The notes: generated by a model from the sequence alone, not told the origin. Shown: positions 16,782-25,963, counted from the first letter of the stretch. The stretch: DNA of 64,000 nt from Wansuia hejianensis (GCF_014337215.1 NZ_CP060635.1:633501-697500), one strand, 5' to 3'. Numbers and translations: made by a program.

Positions 16782-17882
16782 ATGAATTATTATGTATTAA
16801 CTTTATTTCCTGAAATGATTCAGCAGGCCGCCGGCGCCAGCATCCTGGGGCGGGCGGCTAAAAACGGTTTTATAACGGTTGAGGCAGTGAATATCCGGGA
16901 TTTTTCGGCCAACAAGCATATGCGGGTGGATGATTACCCCTATGGCGGCGGCGCCGGAATGGTCATGGAGGCAGAGCCTGTGTACCGGGCGGTGCGCGCT
17001 GTGGAAGAGAAGGCCGGCCGTACCATGCGGGTCGTATATCTGACGCCCCAGGGAAGGGTGCTGAATCAGACTATGGTAGAGGAATTTGCCAGAGAAGAGG
17101 CTCTCGTCCTTCTCTGTGGCCATTATGAAGGGATCGATGAAAGGGTGCTGGAAGAGGTGGTGACGGATTACGTTTCCATCGGCGATTATGTACTCACAGG
17201 AGGAGAACTGGGAGCGATGGTGATGATTGATGCCATATCCAGGTTTGTACCCGGCGTCCTGAGCAATGAAGAGTCTTCTCAGTTTGAGTCACTTCAGGAC
17301 AATCTTTTGGAATATCCTCATTATACGCGGCCTGAGATCTGGCATGACAGACAGGTCCCGCCGGTGCTATTGTCCGGAGACCACAAAAAGATAGAAGAAT
17401 GGCGCCATCAGAAGTCTCTGGAGCGGACCAAAAGCCGGAGGCCCGACCTGTTTCGGAGGAGTTACCGGGTATCCTGCATCTGGCATGGAGATGAGAGGAC
17501 AGGCGGTGTGGCAGAGCTGCTGACAGAAAAGCTTTCGAGGTATGGAAAAGTGTTGAATTTCAACCGCAGGAAGCTCAGGAGTCAGGGAGGCCTGTTTGGC
17601 CAACAGGACCTGGTAATCTTCGTGGTCCCGGGACAGCCGCCTGAACAGCCGCCCGGGGATGGACTGTATCAGAGGCTGGCAGGAAAAGATACGTTGTTTG
17701 TCCTGTTGACCGTCGGCGGGGAGGAACGCCGGGCAGATGAGGAAGAAAGGCTGCAGCTGGAGAGAAAAGGCTTTTCGGAGCTGGCTGTTTTTGAAGTCCC
17801 TGCAGATGTGCCGGAGGAGAAAATAGAGAGAATTGCCCTGGAAATACGCAAAAAAATCCTTGCAATCCAAATTGACATGTAG
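16782..17882 (+). CDS. trmD: tRNA (guanine-37-N1)-methyltransferase with C-terminal extension
   Basis: TrmD methylates G37 of tRNAs to prevent frameshifting. The SPOUT knot motifs are present: LLCGHYEGIDERV (about 110) and SIGDYVLTGGELGAMVMIDAISR, followed by PHYTRPEIWHD. Canonical TrmD ends near residue 235-245, yet this frame continues to 366 residues with about 130 extra alpha/beta residues after RRPDLFRRSYR, including KDTLFVLLTVGGEERRADEE. The extension is in frame and I do not recognise it. The ATG at 16782 is preferred over a TTG at 16779; the ribosome site is weak. The rplS promoter overlaps its 3' end. Confidence 0.93.
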   Translation: MNYYVLTLFPEMIQQAAGASILGRAAKNGFITVEAVNIRDFSANKHMRVDDYPYGGGAGMVMEAEPVYRAVRAVEEKAGRTMRVVYLTPQGRVLNQTMVEEFAREEALVLLCGHYEGIDERVLEEVVTDYVSIGDYVLTGGELGAMVMIDAISRFVPGVLSNEESSQFESLQDNLLEYPHYTRPEIWHDRQVPPVLLSGDHKKIEEWRHQKSLERTKSRRPDLFRRSYRVSCIWHGDERTGGVAELLTEKLSRYGKVLNFNRRKLRSQGGLFGQQDLVIFVVPGQPPEQPPGDGLYQRLAGKDTLFVLLTVGGEERRADEEERLQLERKGFSELAVFEVPADVPEEKIERIALEIRKKILAIQIDM

Positions 17883-17888
17883 TATAAT
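17860..17888 (+). promoter_or_regulatory. rplS promoter
   Basis: TTGCAA (17860-17865), a 17-base spacer and TATAAT (17883-17888). It overlaps the last codons of trmD and would start transcription near 17895, 82 bases before rplS. Confidence 0.7.
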
Positions 17889-17894
17889 ATCAAC

Positions 17895-17976
17895 TGTTGT
17901 AATGGAAAATGATGGTCCGCTGTCACGTTTATCGGTGGTATGAACATCCAAATAGCAGACTTAAGGAGAGATAGAA
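17895..17976 (+). promoter_or_regulatory. Candidate ribosomal protein L19 leader
   Basis: The leader contains a paired GATG/CATC framing GGTCCGCTGTCAC and GGTGGTATGAAC directly before rplS. Its position and compact fold resemble the autoregulatory L19 leader described in Firmicutes. The assignment is by position and overall pattern, without a covariance-model match. Confidence 0.45.
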
Positions 17977-18324
17977 ATGAACGAAATTATCAGGAAAATT
18001 GAAGAAGAACAGTTAAAAGCAGAAGCGCCGGAATTCCGTGTCGGCGATACCGTAAAAGTATACGGCAAGATCAAAGAGGGTAACCGCGAGAGAATTCAGG
18101 TGTTTGAAGGCGTTGTCCTGAAGAAGCAGGGCGGAAGCAGCCGCGCCACCTTCACGGTGCGCAAGAACTCCAGCGGAATCGGTGTTGAGAAGACCTGGCC
18201 GCTTCATTCTCCCAACGTAGAGAAGGTTGAAGTAGTGAGACATGGTAAAGTAAGACGTGCAAAACTGAATTATCTGAGAGATCGTGTTGGAAAAGCAGCT
18301 AAGGTAAAAGAGTTAGTAAAATAA
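17977..18324 (+). CDS. rplS: 50S ribosomal protein L19
   Basis: A 115-residue large-subunit protein at the subunit interface. The core FRVGDTVKVYGKIKEGNRER, then FEGVVLKKQGGSSRATFTVR and the basic C-terminus (GKVRRAKLNYLRDRVGKAAK) are diagnostic. AAGGAGAG lies before the ATG. It has its own promoter and terminator despite its place after trmD. Confidence 0.97.
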   Translation: MNEIIRKIEEEQLKAEAPEFRVGDTVKVYGKIKEGNRERIQVFEGVVLKKQGGSSRATFTVRKNSSGIGVEKTWPLHSPNVEKVEVVRHGKVRRAKLNYLRDRVGKAAKVKELVK

Positions 18325-18333
18325 ATGGAAAGC

Positions 18334-18374
18334 ACAGGGACTTATACGTAACGGTATAGAGTCCCTGTTTTAAA
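18334..18374 (+). terminator. Terminator after rplS
   Basis: ACAGGGACT (18334-18342) pairs with AGTCCCTGT (18360-18368), followed by TTTTAAAA. Confidence 0.75.
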
Positions 18375-18402
18375 ATAGGAACCTGTGCTGTTGGAGGAAA
18401 AT

Positions 18403-18978
18403 ATGAAGAGGTTTACTGCAAGATATGTAAGAGATTATTTCTGGCAGTCCCGTGTGAGGGCGGTCTTCTTCTGGATATTGGAGATTGCCGTAGCTGTGGC
18501 GCTAGCATTTGCGTTCTCTTACTATTTTTGCCAGAATATCGTAGTCCAGGAGGGCTCCATGGAGCCGACGCTGTCGGCCGGGGAGACAGTGCTGATTGAT
18601 ACGGCGGCATATAAGCTTGGTTCTCCCAAACGGGGAGATATCATCGTCTTCCGTACCGGTGAGGACGAGAAGACAAGCCTGCACATCAAACGTGTGGTGG
18701 GGCTTCCGGGAGAAACCATACAGATAAGAGACGGTCAGATCCTGATTGACGGAGAGACCTATATGGAAAAGAAGGATTTTCCGCCCATTACGAACCCTGG
18801 CCTTGCGGAAGAGCCGGTGACGCTCAGCAGCTCGGAGTATTTTGTTCTGGGTGATAACAGAAACAGCAGCGAAGACAGCCGTCACGTGGATGTTGGGAAC
18901 GTAGAGAAGAAGAATATCGTGGGTAAGCTGTGGATGGTGACGTCCCCCTTTGATAAATTCGGACTGTTAAAAAAGTAA
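18403..18978 (+). CDS. lepB: Signal peptidase I
   Basis: A 191-residue membrane serine protease (S26) that removes signal peptides from exported proteins. A single N-terminal membrane segment (about residues 22-45) precedes the catalytic Ser in EGSMEPTLSAGE (about residue 52) and the general-base Lys in HIKRVVGLPGE (about residue 95); the late box is LGDNRNSSEDSRHVDVG. I start at the ATG at 18403 behind TTGGAGG. It lies in a secretion and ribosome-assembly gene block, directly before rbgA. Confidence 0.95.
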   Translation: MKRFTARYVRDYFWQSRVRAVFFWILEIAVAVALAFAFSYYFCQNIVVQEGSMEPTLSAGETVLIDTAAYKLGSPKRGDIIVFRTGEDEKTSLHIKRVVGLPGETIQIRDGQILIDGETYMEKKDFPPITNPGLAEEPVTLSSSEYFVLGDNRNSSEDSRHVDVGNVEKKNIVGKLWMVTSPFDKFGLLKK

Positions 18979-18990
18979 ATGAGGTGAATT

Positions 18991-19842
18991 ATGGATATAC
19001 AGTGGTATCCTGGACATATGACGAAGGCGAAACGCCAGATGCAGGAAGACATGAAGCTGATCGACCTAATCATAGAGCTGGTAGATGCCAGAGTTCCCAG
19101 ATCCAGCAGAAACCCTGATATTGACCAGCTGGGAAAACAGAAATCCCGGCTGATACTGCTGAACAAATCGGATATGGCTGATGAGCGTCAGAATCAGATG
19201 TGGCTGGAATATTTCAAAAAGCAGGGCTTTTATGCGCTTCTGGCAGATTCCAGAAATAAGACGACCCTGCGTTCGATCCAGCCCCTGGTGGCGGAGGCCT
19301 GCAAGGAAAAGCTGGAACGGGACGCCAGAAGGGGAATTAAGAACCGCCCGATCCGCGCCATGGTGGCAGGGATTCCTAATGTGGGGAAATCCACCTTCAT
19401 CAATTCTTACGCAGGCCGTGCCTGCGCGAAAACCGGCAACCGGCCGGGGGTTACGAAGGGAAAACAGTGGATTCGCCTGGGCAAGGGACTGGAGCTTCTG
19501 GACACGCCGGGAATCCTGTGGCCGAAATTCGATGATCCGGAAGTGGGAGAGCGGCTGGCGATGATCGGTTCCGTGAGGGATGAAATATTGAATACGGAAG
19601 AACTATCCCTGAAGCTGATCGCATTTCTGATGGAAGCTTATCCCGGCATCCTGGAAGGGCGGTATGCGCTGAAGGAAGAAGGCGCACCGCTGGAGATCCT
19701 CAGACAGATAGCGGAGAGCCGGAAATGCCTGGTGAGGGGCAGCGAGCTGTCTTATGAAAAAGCGGCGGGCATCCTGATGGATGATTTCCGGTCCGGCAAG
19801 CTGGGGCGGATTACCCTGGAGCAGGCTCCGGAGGCACAGTGA
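18991..19842 (+). CDS. rbgA: Ribosome biogenesis GTPase YlqF/RbgA
   Basis: A 283-residue circularly permuted GTPase needed for late 50S assembly. G4 (NKSD, about 58-61) comes before G1 (GIPNVGKSTFIN, about 127-138) and G3 (DTPGILWP), the hallmark of this family. The N-terminus MDIQWYPGHMTKAKRQM and the C-terminal ANTAR-like helical tail match RbgA. The order lepB-rbgA-rnhB is common in Clostridia. Confidence 0.95.
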   Translation: MDIQWYPGHMTKAKRQMQEDMKLIDLIIELVDARVPRSSRNPDIDQLGKQKSRLILLNKSDMADERQNQMWLEYFKKQGFYALLADSRNKTTLRSIQPLVAEACKEKLERDARRGIKNRPIRAMVAGIPNVGKSTFINSYAGRACAKTGNRPGVTKGKQWIRLGKGLELLDTPGILWPKFDDPEVGERLAMIGSVRDEILNTEELSLKLIAFLMEAYPGILEGRYALKEEGAPLEILRQIAESRKCLVRGSELSYEKAAGILMDDFRSGKLGRITLEQAPEAQ

Positions 19843-19863
19843 CAGATAAGGAAACGGAATGAG

Positions 19864-20625
19864 ATGAAGAAAGCACTTTCAGAGATTAAGGCAGAGCTGG
19901 AGCAGGCTCCGGAGACTGAACGGGGGCGGCTGCTGGAATTGTATGCAGAAGATGAGCGGAAAGGCGTCCGGAATCTCATCGGCCGCTATCGTAAAATAAC
20001 GGAGGAGCTTCAGCGGGAACGGGACAGAGTGGAGAAACTCTGTGAATATGAAAAGAGGTACATGCAATACGGCAGTATCTGCGGGATTGATGAGGTTGGC
20101 CGGGGCCCCCTGGCCGGACCGGTGGTGGCCGGAGCCGTAATCCTGCCCAAAGACTGCCGGATTCTCTATATCAATGATTCTAAGAAGCTCAGCGGGAAAA
20201 AGCGGGAGGAGCTGTATACTATTATCATGGAAAGGGCAATTGCCGTCGGAGTCGGCTACGTTTCACCTGCGCGTATTGACGAGATAAACATTCTTCAGGC
20301 GACCTATGAGGCCATGAGGCAGGCAATCACCAAGTTGTCTGTGCGGCCGGAGCTCCTTTTGAATGATGCTGTGCGGATTCCCGGGGTGGACATTCCACAG
20401 ATACCGATTATAAAGGGCGATGCCAAAAGCCAGTCCATTGCGGCGGCCAGCATTGTGGCTAAAGTAACCAGGGACCGGCTGATGGTGGAGTACGATAAAA
20501 TCATGCCGGAATACGGTTTCGCATCCAATAAAGGGTATGGGGCTTCGGTACATATAGAAGCGTTGAAAAAATACGGCCCCAGCCCGATTCACCGCAAAAC
20601 CTTTATCACACATTTTATCCCCTGA
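19864..20625 (+). CDS. rnhB: Ribonuclease HII
   Basis: A 253-residue endonuclease that removes ribonucleotides from DNA. The active-site Asp-Glu pair is in CGIDEVGRGPLAGP (about 73-86), with further acidic positions in YINDSKKLS and the late KVTRDRLM. It has the N-terminal helical extension of about 70 residues common in Firmicute RNase HII. It begins 21 bases after rbgA; AAGGAAAC lies upstream. Confidence 0.95.
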   Translation: MKKALSEIKAELEQAPETERGRLLELYAEDERKGVRNLIGRYRKITEELQRERDRVEKLCEYEKRYMQYGSICGIDEVGRGPLAGPVVAGAVILPKDCRILYINDSKKLSGKKREELYTIIMERAIAVGVGYVSPARIDEINILQATYEAMRQAITKLSVRPELLLNDAVRIPGVDIPQIPIIKGDAKSQSIAAASIVAKVTRDRLMVEYDKIMPEYGFASNKGYGASVHIEALKKYGPSPIHRKTFITHFIP

Positions 20626-20680
20626 TGCGGGGCGCCGGCCGGGCTTGGGCTGATAGAGGACTGCCGGCCAGAGAGGTCAG

Positions 20681-21034
20681 ATGAACACGAGAAAAATTGG
20701 AACAGAGTATGAAAGCAGAGCTGCGGAATGGCTGGAGGACATTGGTTATGAGATCCTCAGCAGGAATTTCCGCAGCTCCTATGGAGAGATCGATTTGATT
20801 GCCAGACAGGGTGCCTGTCTGGTTTTTGTAGAAGTAAAATACCGGAAAAACAGCAGCAGCGGAAAGCCGGAAGAAGCGGTTTCACTTCAGAAGCAGAGAA
20901 AAATTTCCAAAACAGCAGACTATTTCCGGGTGAAATACAGGATCGGGGAAGAGACTCCCTGTCGTTTTGATGTGATCGCCATAGAGAACGGCGAGATCCG
21001 GCATTACGAAAATGCCTTTTCTTACGCAGAATAA
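20681..21034 (+). CDS. yraN: YraN-family (UPF0102) nuclease-like protein
   Basis: A 117-residue protein of the restriction-endonuclease fold, with the conserved GEIDLIARQG and FVEVKYRKN core (residues about 31-55) resembling a D-ExK catalytic site. It is commonly next to rnhB. The biochemical role is not settled. GAGAGG lies before the ATG. Its 3' end runs into the ribosome site of the next gene. Confidence 0.9.
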   Translation: MNTRKIGTEYESRAAEWLEDIGYEILSRNFRSSYGEIDLIARQGACLVFVEVKYRKNSSSGKPEEAVSLQKQRKISKTADYFRVKYRIGEETPCRFDVIAIENGEIRHYENAFSYAE

Positions 21035-21062
21035 AAAATCTGGTTTTTCAGGAGGCTGCAGC

Positions 21063-21908
21063 TTGAATATTATATGGAAAAAAGACATGGAGAAATTAGA
21101 TATAAAAGAAAAGGATGGCGTAACCTGGCTCAGCTTTCCCAGGCTGGAACAGACGGGAATTGTGCTGCAGGCTTTTTCAACACGGCTGGGTGGATGCAGC
21201 AAGGGCTTTTTGGAGTCTATGAACTTAGGCTTCAGCAGGGGGGATAACCCGGAGGCGGTGATGGAGAATTACCGGCGGATCAGCGGAGCTGTCGGATTCC
21301 CTCTGGATAGTATCGTGACCTCAGACCAGACCCATACTACGAACCTCCGTGTGGTGGGAAGGGAAGACTGCGGAAGTGGTATTACGAGGCCTCGGGATTT
21401 TACCGATGTTGACGGGCTGCTGACTGGGGAGAGGGGAGTGACGCTGGCTACGTTTTATGCGGACTGTGTGCCGTTATTTTTTGTTGATCCGGTGCGCCGT
21501 GCAATTGCTCTCTCCCATTCCGGATGGAGAGGGACAGTTCACAGGATGGGCCGGGTTACGGTTGAGCGGATGCAGAAAGAGTTTGGGACGAAGCCGGAGG
21601 ATCTGGTGACGGCGGTCGGCCCGTCTATATGCCAGGATTGTTACGAGGTCAGTGAGGATGTGATCGGGGAATTTGCGGCGGAATTTGCGGCGGATTCTCA
21701 CAGAACCTTATTTTACCGGAAGGAAAATGGCAAATATCAGTTAAACCTCTGGGAGGCAAACCGAAGGGTTTTGCTGGAGGCAGGGGTGAAAGATGAAAAT
21801 ATAGGCATGCCGGGAATCTGTACCTGCTGTAATCCGGGGTTATTGTTTTCGCACAGGGCCAGTAAAGGAAAGAGGGGGAATCTGGGAGCCTTTTTAATGC
21901 TGAAATGA
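21063..21908 (+). CDS. pgeF: Multicopper polyphenol oxidase-like / peptidoglycan editing factor family (YfiH)
   Basis: A 281-residue DUF152/YfiH protein; family members act on purine nucleosides and in E. coli edit peptidoglycan. Zinc-ligand regions are visible as SDQTHTTNL, FYADCVPLFF and LSHSGWRGTVHRMG, with CQDCYEV later. I choose the TTG at 21063 because AGGAGG ends seven bases before it; an internal ATG at 21087 lacks such a site, and the ATG at 21012 would overlap yraN. The stop is followed by a terminator shared with prs on the other strand. Confidence 0.88.
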   Translation: MNIIWKKDMEKLDIKEKDGVTWLSFPRLEQTGIVLQAFSTRLGGCSKGFLESMNLGFSRGDNPEAVMENYRRISGAVGFPLDSIVTSDQTHTTNLRVVGREDCGSGITRPRDFTDVDGLLTGERGVTLATFYADCVPLFFVDPVRRAIALSHSGWRGTVHRMGRVTVERMQKEFGTKPEDLVTAVGPSICQDCYEVSEDVIGEFAAEFAADSHRTLFYRKENGKYQLNLWEANRRVLLEAGVKDENIGMPGICTCCNPGLLFSHRASKGKRGNLGAFLMLK

Positions 21909-21944
21909 TATGATGGCGGAAGCAGAGAGACAAATAGAAATACA

Positions 21945-21980
21945 ACAGGCACATGATCCTATACGGATTCATGTGCCTGT
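21945..21980. terminator. Bidirectional terminator between pgeF and prs
   Basis: ACAGGCACATGA (21945-21956) pairs perfectly with TCATGTGCCTGT (21969-21980). It lies between two convergent genes, seven bases from the prs stop. Confidence 0.75.
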
Positions 21981-21986
21981 ATGCCT

Positions 21987-23153
21987 TTACCGGTGTTTGG
22001 CCAGCAGCTTATTGATCTTTTCGGTGGTGTCCCGGACTTTGTCGACAGATACGTCGTGATTCAGAGTGTCGATAATGCTTGCCAGATATTTGCCCATTTC
22101 CGCCGGTTCGTACCAGGGCCTTGCGATGAGCTCAGGTGTCCGGTAGGTCAGGTCGGTCGTGATGACCTTTGCTATATAGCCCTTTTGATAATATTCATCA
22201 AATTTGCCGAGGCCGTCTGTGAAGAGTCCGAAGGTGGTGCATACAAATACATCCTTTGCGCCGCGTTCTTTTACCTGCTTGGCGACATCCAGCATGCTTT
22301 CGCCGGAAGAGATCATATCATCGATAATGACGACATTCTTCCCGGCTACGGAATCGCCGAGGAATTCATGGGCGACGATCGGATTTTTCCCGTTAACCAT
22401 AACGGAATAATCGCGGCGTTTATAGAACATTCCCATGTCAACGCCCAGGATATTGGAGAAATAAACGGCTCTTGACATTGCGCCTTCGTCGGGGCTGATG
22501 ATCATCAGGTGGTCATTATCCATTCGCAGATCCGGCACACATTTTAAAAGTGCTTTCAGGAATTGGTAAGTCGGAAAAAAATTATCAAATCCATGGAGTG
22601 GGATCGCATTCATAACTCTGGGATCATGGGCGTCAAACGTCAGAATGTTGGAAACCCCCATGTTATTCAGCTCCTGAAGTGCCATGGCACAGTCCAGAGA
22701 TTCTCTGGAGGTGCGTTTATGCTGGCGGCTTTCGTACAGGAAAGGCATGATTACGTTTACACGGTGAGCCTTGCCGGTAGTTGCAGCGATGATTCTTTTT
22801 AAATTCTGAAAATGGTCATCCGGAGACATGTGGTTTACATGCCCGTTGACCTTATAGGTGATGCTGTAATTGCAGACGTCCACGAGGATGAACAAATCCA
22901 TGCCGCGGACTGACTCCATCAGTTTTCCCTTGGATTCTCCGGTTCCGAAGCGGGGACATTCACAGTCTAACAAAAAGGTATCGGCAGAATAGCCAAACAG
23001 ACCTTGCTTTTCAGGGCTGTCTGCGATCAGATCCCTGCGGAATTCGACCAGGAACCGGTCGATTGTGTGCGCGAGGGTCTCGCACCCTGAAAGAGCACAG
23101 ATTTTCAAAGGTGCGACGGGAATTGAGTGCACCAGATAGTCCAAATTTGCCAT
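21987..23153 (-). CDS. prs: Ribose-phosphate pyrophosphokinase (long form)
   Basis: A 388-residue PRPP synthetase making phosphoribosyl pyrophosphate from ribose 5-phosphate and ATP. The catalytic flexible-loop histidine region (MPFLYESRQHKRTSRESLD) and the PRPP-binding loop VVIIDDMISSGESM (about 275-288) are visible. It is longer than the usual 315 residues, with inserts in the first domain, a variant seen in Clostridia. I use the ATG at 23153, with GGGAGG five bases upstream. A near-consensus promoter precedes it and is back to back with that of the next gene. Confidence 0.88.
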   Translation of the reverse strand: MANLDYLVHSIPVAPLKICALSGCETLAHTIDRFLVEFRRDLIADSPEKQGLFGYSADTFLLDCECPRFGTGESKGKLMESVRGMDLFILVDVCNYSITYKVNGHVNHMSPDDHFQNLKRIIAATTGKAHRVNVIMPFLYESRQHKRTSRESLDCAMALQELNNMGVSNILTFDAHDPRVMNAIPLHGFDNFFPTYQFLKALLKCVPDLRMDNDHLMIISPDEGAMSRAVYFSNILGVDMGMFYKRRDYSVMVNGKNPIVAHEFLGDSVAGKNVVIIDDMISSGESMLDVAKQVKERGAKDVFVCTTFGLFTDGLGKFDEYYQKGYIAKVITTDLTYRTPELIARPWYEPAEMGKYLASIIDTLNHDVSVDKVRDTTEKINKLLAKHR

Positions 23154-23203
23154 GGGGGCCTCCCTGTTTCTTCTATTATTGTACAAATGTATTACTGTTT
23201 TTA

Positions 23204-23264
23204 GTTATATCATGGATAAAATCGCCTGTCAATGCTTGCTTTTTGATAGTCAAGTTGATATGAT
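23204..23264. promoter_or_regulatory. Divergent promoters of prs and the DUF512 operon
   Basis: Minus strand: TTGACA (23232-23227), 17 bases, TATAAC (23209-23204) for prs. Plus strand: TTGCTT (23236-23241), 17 bases, TATGAT (23259-23264) for the DUF512-der operon. The two -35 boxes are three bases apart. Confidence 0.7.
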
Positions 23265-23288
23265 AGTATGGATGAAACGGAGGGCAGT

Positions 23289-24695
23289 ATGAGAGAGAAC
23301 AAGCATATCATCCGGGAGGTTCTGCCGGACAGCATTGCTGAGGAAATGCAGATGGAACCGGGGGATGAGATCGTCCAGGTCAACGGAGAAACGATCGAAG
23401 ATATTTTTGATTATCAGTATCTGATACAGGATGATTACATTGAAGTGCTGCTGAAAAAAGTATCCGGTGAAGAGTGGCTTCTGGAGATCGAGAAGGATGA
23501 GGAAGAAGACCTGGGTGTGGTATTTGAGAACAGTCTGATGGATGAATACCGTTCCTGCCGGAATCACTGCATCTTTTGCTTTATTGATCAGATGCCGCCT
23601 GGCATGCGGGAGACCCTCTATTTTAAAGATGACGATTCCAGATTATCTTTTCTTCAGGGAAATTATGTGACGCTGACGAATATGAGCGATCACGACATCG
23701 ACCGGGTGATCCGGTACCATCTTTCCCCAATAAATATCTCTTTTCAGACTACAAATCCGGAACTGCGGTGCAGAATGCTGAATAACCGCTTTGCAGGTGA
23801 CTTTTCCCGCAAGGTCCGGCGGCTTTGCGACGCCGGAATTGAGATGAACGGCCAGATCGTGCTCTGCCGGGGAATCAATGACGGCAGAGAGCTGGAGAGA
23901 AGCCTGCAGGATCTGGCGGGATATTATCCGGAGCTTAAGAGTGTTTCAGTGGTGCCGGTAGGACTGACGAGATTCCGTGACGGGCTGCATCCTCTGGAGC
24001 CATTTGACCGGCAGGCCGCGGAAGAGGTTCTGGCGGTGATCCACCGGTGGCAGGAGAAAATGTGGGAAGAACACGGGATCCATTTTGTGCATGCCTCTGA
24101 TGAGTGGTATCTGCTGGCGGAACAGCCCCTGCCGGAAGAAGAACGGTATGATGGTTATCTGCAGCTGGAGAACGGAGTGGGTATGCTGAGGCTTTTGGAA
24201 GAGGAGGTAAGGGCGGAACTGGAAAAGCGTGCCGGGGACGAGAAAGAGCGCAGCGTCACCATAGCGACTGGCAGGCTTGCGGGCCCTCACATCCGCAGGC
24301 TGACAGAAGAGCTTCAAAAGAGATATCCGCGTCTGACAGCGCGTGTTTATGAAATACGGAATGATTTTTTTGGAGAACAGATCACGGTATCCGGCCTGAT
24401 CACCGGGCAGGATCTGATGAGGCAGCTGAAGGGGCGTGAGCTGGGCGAACGATTGCTGCTGCCCTGCAATATGCTGAGAGACGGAGAAAATGTATTTCTG
24501 GATGATGTAAAAGTTGAGGAGCTGGAGCGGGAGCTGGGCATACAGATCCAGGTCGTGGATACCGGGGGATGGGATTTTTGTGAAGCCGTATTGGAAGAAA
24601 ACGCGGTGATGACGCATAGAAGGAGACAGATGTATGAGCAAACCGATTGTAGCAATTGTCGGCCGGCCGAATGTGGGGAAATCCACGCTATTTAA
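23289..24695 (+). CDS. DUF512 / PDZ radical-SAM-like iron-sulfur protein
   Basis: A 468-residue protein with an N-terminal PDZ-like segment (VLPDSIAEEMQMEPGDEIVQVNGE, residues 8-31, split by the family's turn), then a CxxxCxxC cluster (Cys90, Cys94, Cys97 in CRNHCIFC) of radical-SAM spacing and a C-terminal DUF512 domain. It is the conserved neighbour of der in Clostridia and its reaction is unknown. The ATG at 23289 follows GGAGGG; the earlier in-frame ATG at 23268 precedes the expected transcript start. Its end overlaps der by 62 bases. Confidence 0.88.
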   Translation: MRENKHIIREVLPDSIAEEMQMEPGDEIVQVNGETIEDIFDYQYLIQDDYIEVLLKKVSGEEWLLEIEKDEEEDLGVVFENSLMDEYRSCRNHCIFCFIDQMPPGMRETLYFKDDDSRLSFLQGNYVTLTNMSDHDIDRVIRYHLSPINISFQTTNPELRCRMLNNRFAGDFSRKVRRLCDAGIEMNGQIVLCRGINDGRELERSLQDLAGYYPELKSVSVVPVGLTRFRDGLHPLEPFDRQAAEEVLAVIHRWQEKMWEEHGIHFVHASDEWYLLAEQPLPEEERYDGYLQLENGVGMLRLLEEEVRAELEKRAGDEKERSVTIATGRLAGPHIRRLTEELQKRYPRLTARVYEIRNDFFGEQITVSGLITGQDLMRQLKGRELGERLLLPCNMLRDGENVFLDDVKVEELERELGIQIQVVDTGGWDFCEAVLEENAVMTHRRRQMYEQTDCSNCRPAECGEIHAI

Positions 24696-25962
24696 CGCGC
24701 TGGCAGGAGAAAATATTTCAATAGTTAAAGATACGCCGGGCGTTACCAGAGACAGGATTTATGCGGACGTGACCTGGCTGAATCACAGTTTTACGATCAT
24801 TGATACGGGCGGGATTGAGCCTGAGAGCAGCGATGTGATTCTGAGCCAGATGAGAGAACAGGCGCTGATCGCCATGGATACCGCGGATGTGATCATCTTT
24901 TTGACAGATGTGCGCCAGGGGCTGGTTGATTCTGACGCCAAGGTGGCGGATATGCTGAGACGGAGCAGCAAGCCGGTAGTTCTTGCGGTGAATAAGGTGG
25001 ACCATTTTGAACGCCAGATGATGGATGTCTATGAATTCTACAATCTGGGTATCGGCGAACCGGTCCCGATTTCAGCGGAGGGCAAGCAGGGTCTCGGAGA
25101 TCTGCTGGATCAGGTGGCCGCTCATTTTGAAGACAGCCGCTCGGCAGAAGAAGGCGACGAAATCCCGAAGGTGGCCATCGTCGGAAAGCCAAATGTGGGT
25201 AAGTCTTCTATTATTAATAAACTGCTGGGGCAGAACCGGGTGATCGTATCAGATGTGGCAGGAACCACGAGAGACGCCATTGATACGACGGTCCGGTGGA
25301 ATGGGAAAGACTATGTGTTTATTGATACAGCCGGCCTGCGGCGGAAGAGCAAAGTCCGGGAAGAGCTGGAGCGGTACAGCATCATACGGACGGTGACCGC
25401 CGTCGAGAGGGCGGATGTGGTGATCGTGGTCATCGACGCTGTCGAGGGGATTACAGAGCAGGACGCAAAGATTGCGGGGATTGCCCATGACCGGGGCAAG
25501 GGAATCATCGTGGCCATCAATAAATGGGATGCCATCGAGAAGAATGACAAAACGGTCAACGAATTTTCCGGAAAAGTGCGAAGTATCCTTTCCTTTATGC
25601 CCTATGCGGAAATATTGTTCGTATCTGCGGTGACCGGACAGAGGCTGCCTAAGCTGTTTGACACTATAGACATGGTGCTGGAAAATCAGACTCTGCGGGT
25701 TGCCACCGGAGTCTTGAATGAGATCCTGACAGAGGCGGTCGCGCTGCAGCAGCCCCCGTCAGACAAAGGGAAACGTCTTAAGATTTACTATATGACAGAG
25801 GTGGCTGTGAAGCCTCCGACCTTTGTAGTATTCGTGAACGATAAAAAGCTGATGCATTTTTCGTATCTGCGCTATTTGGAAAACCGTATCCGGGAGTCCT
25901 TTGGGTTCCGGGGTACCGCATTAAAATTCATTGTGAGAGAGAGAAGAGAGAAGGAACAATGA
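24634..25962 (+). CDS. der: Ribosome biogenesis GTPase Der
   Basis: A 442-residue double GTPase for 50S maturation. G domain 1 has GRPNVGKST (residues 9-17), DTGGIE and NKVD; G domain 2 has GKPNVGKSS (about 184-192), DTAGLRRKSK and NKWD; a C-terminal KH-like domain follows. AAGGAG lies eight bases before the ATG, inside the end of the DUF512 gene. plsY follows after one base. Confidence 0.97.
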   Translation: MSKPIVAIVGRPNVGKSTLFNALAGENISIVKDTPGVTRDRIYADVTWLNHSFTIIDTGGIEPESSDVILSQMREQALIAMDTADVIIFLTDVRQGLVDSDAKVADMLRRSSKPVVLAVNKVDHFERQMMDVYEFYNLGIGEPVPISAEGKQGLGDLLDQVAAHFEDSRSAEEGDEIPKVAIVGKPNVGKSSIINKLLGQNRVIVSDVAGTTRDAIDTTVRWNGKDYVFIDTAGLRRKSKVREELERYSIIRTVTAVERADVVIVVIDAVEGITEQDAKIAGIAHDRGKGIIVAINKWDAIEKNDKTVNEFSGKVRSILSFMPYAEILFVSAVTGQRLPKLFDTIDMVLENQTLRVATGVLNEILTEAVALQQPPSDKGKRLKIYYMTEVAVKPPTFVVFVNDKKLMHFSYLRYLENRIRESFGFRGTALKFIVRERREKEQ

Positions 25963-25963
25963 C

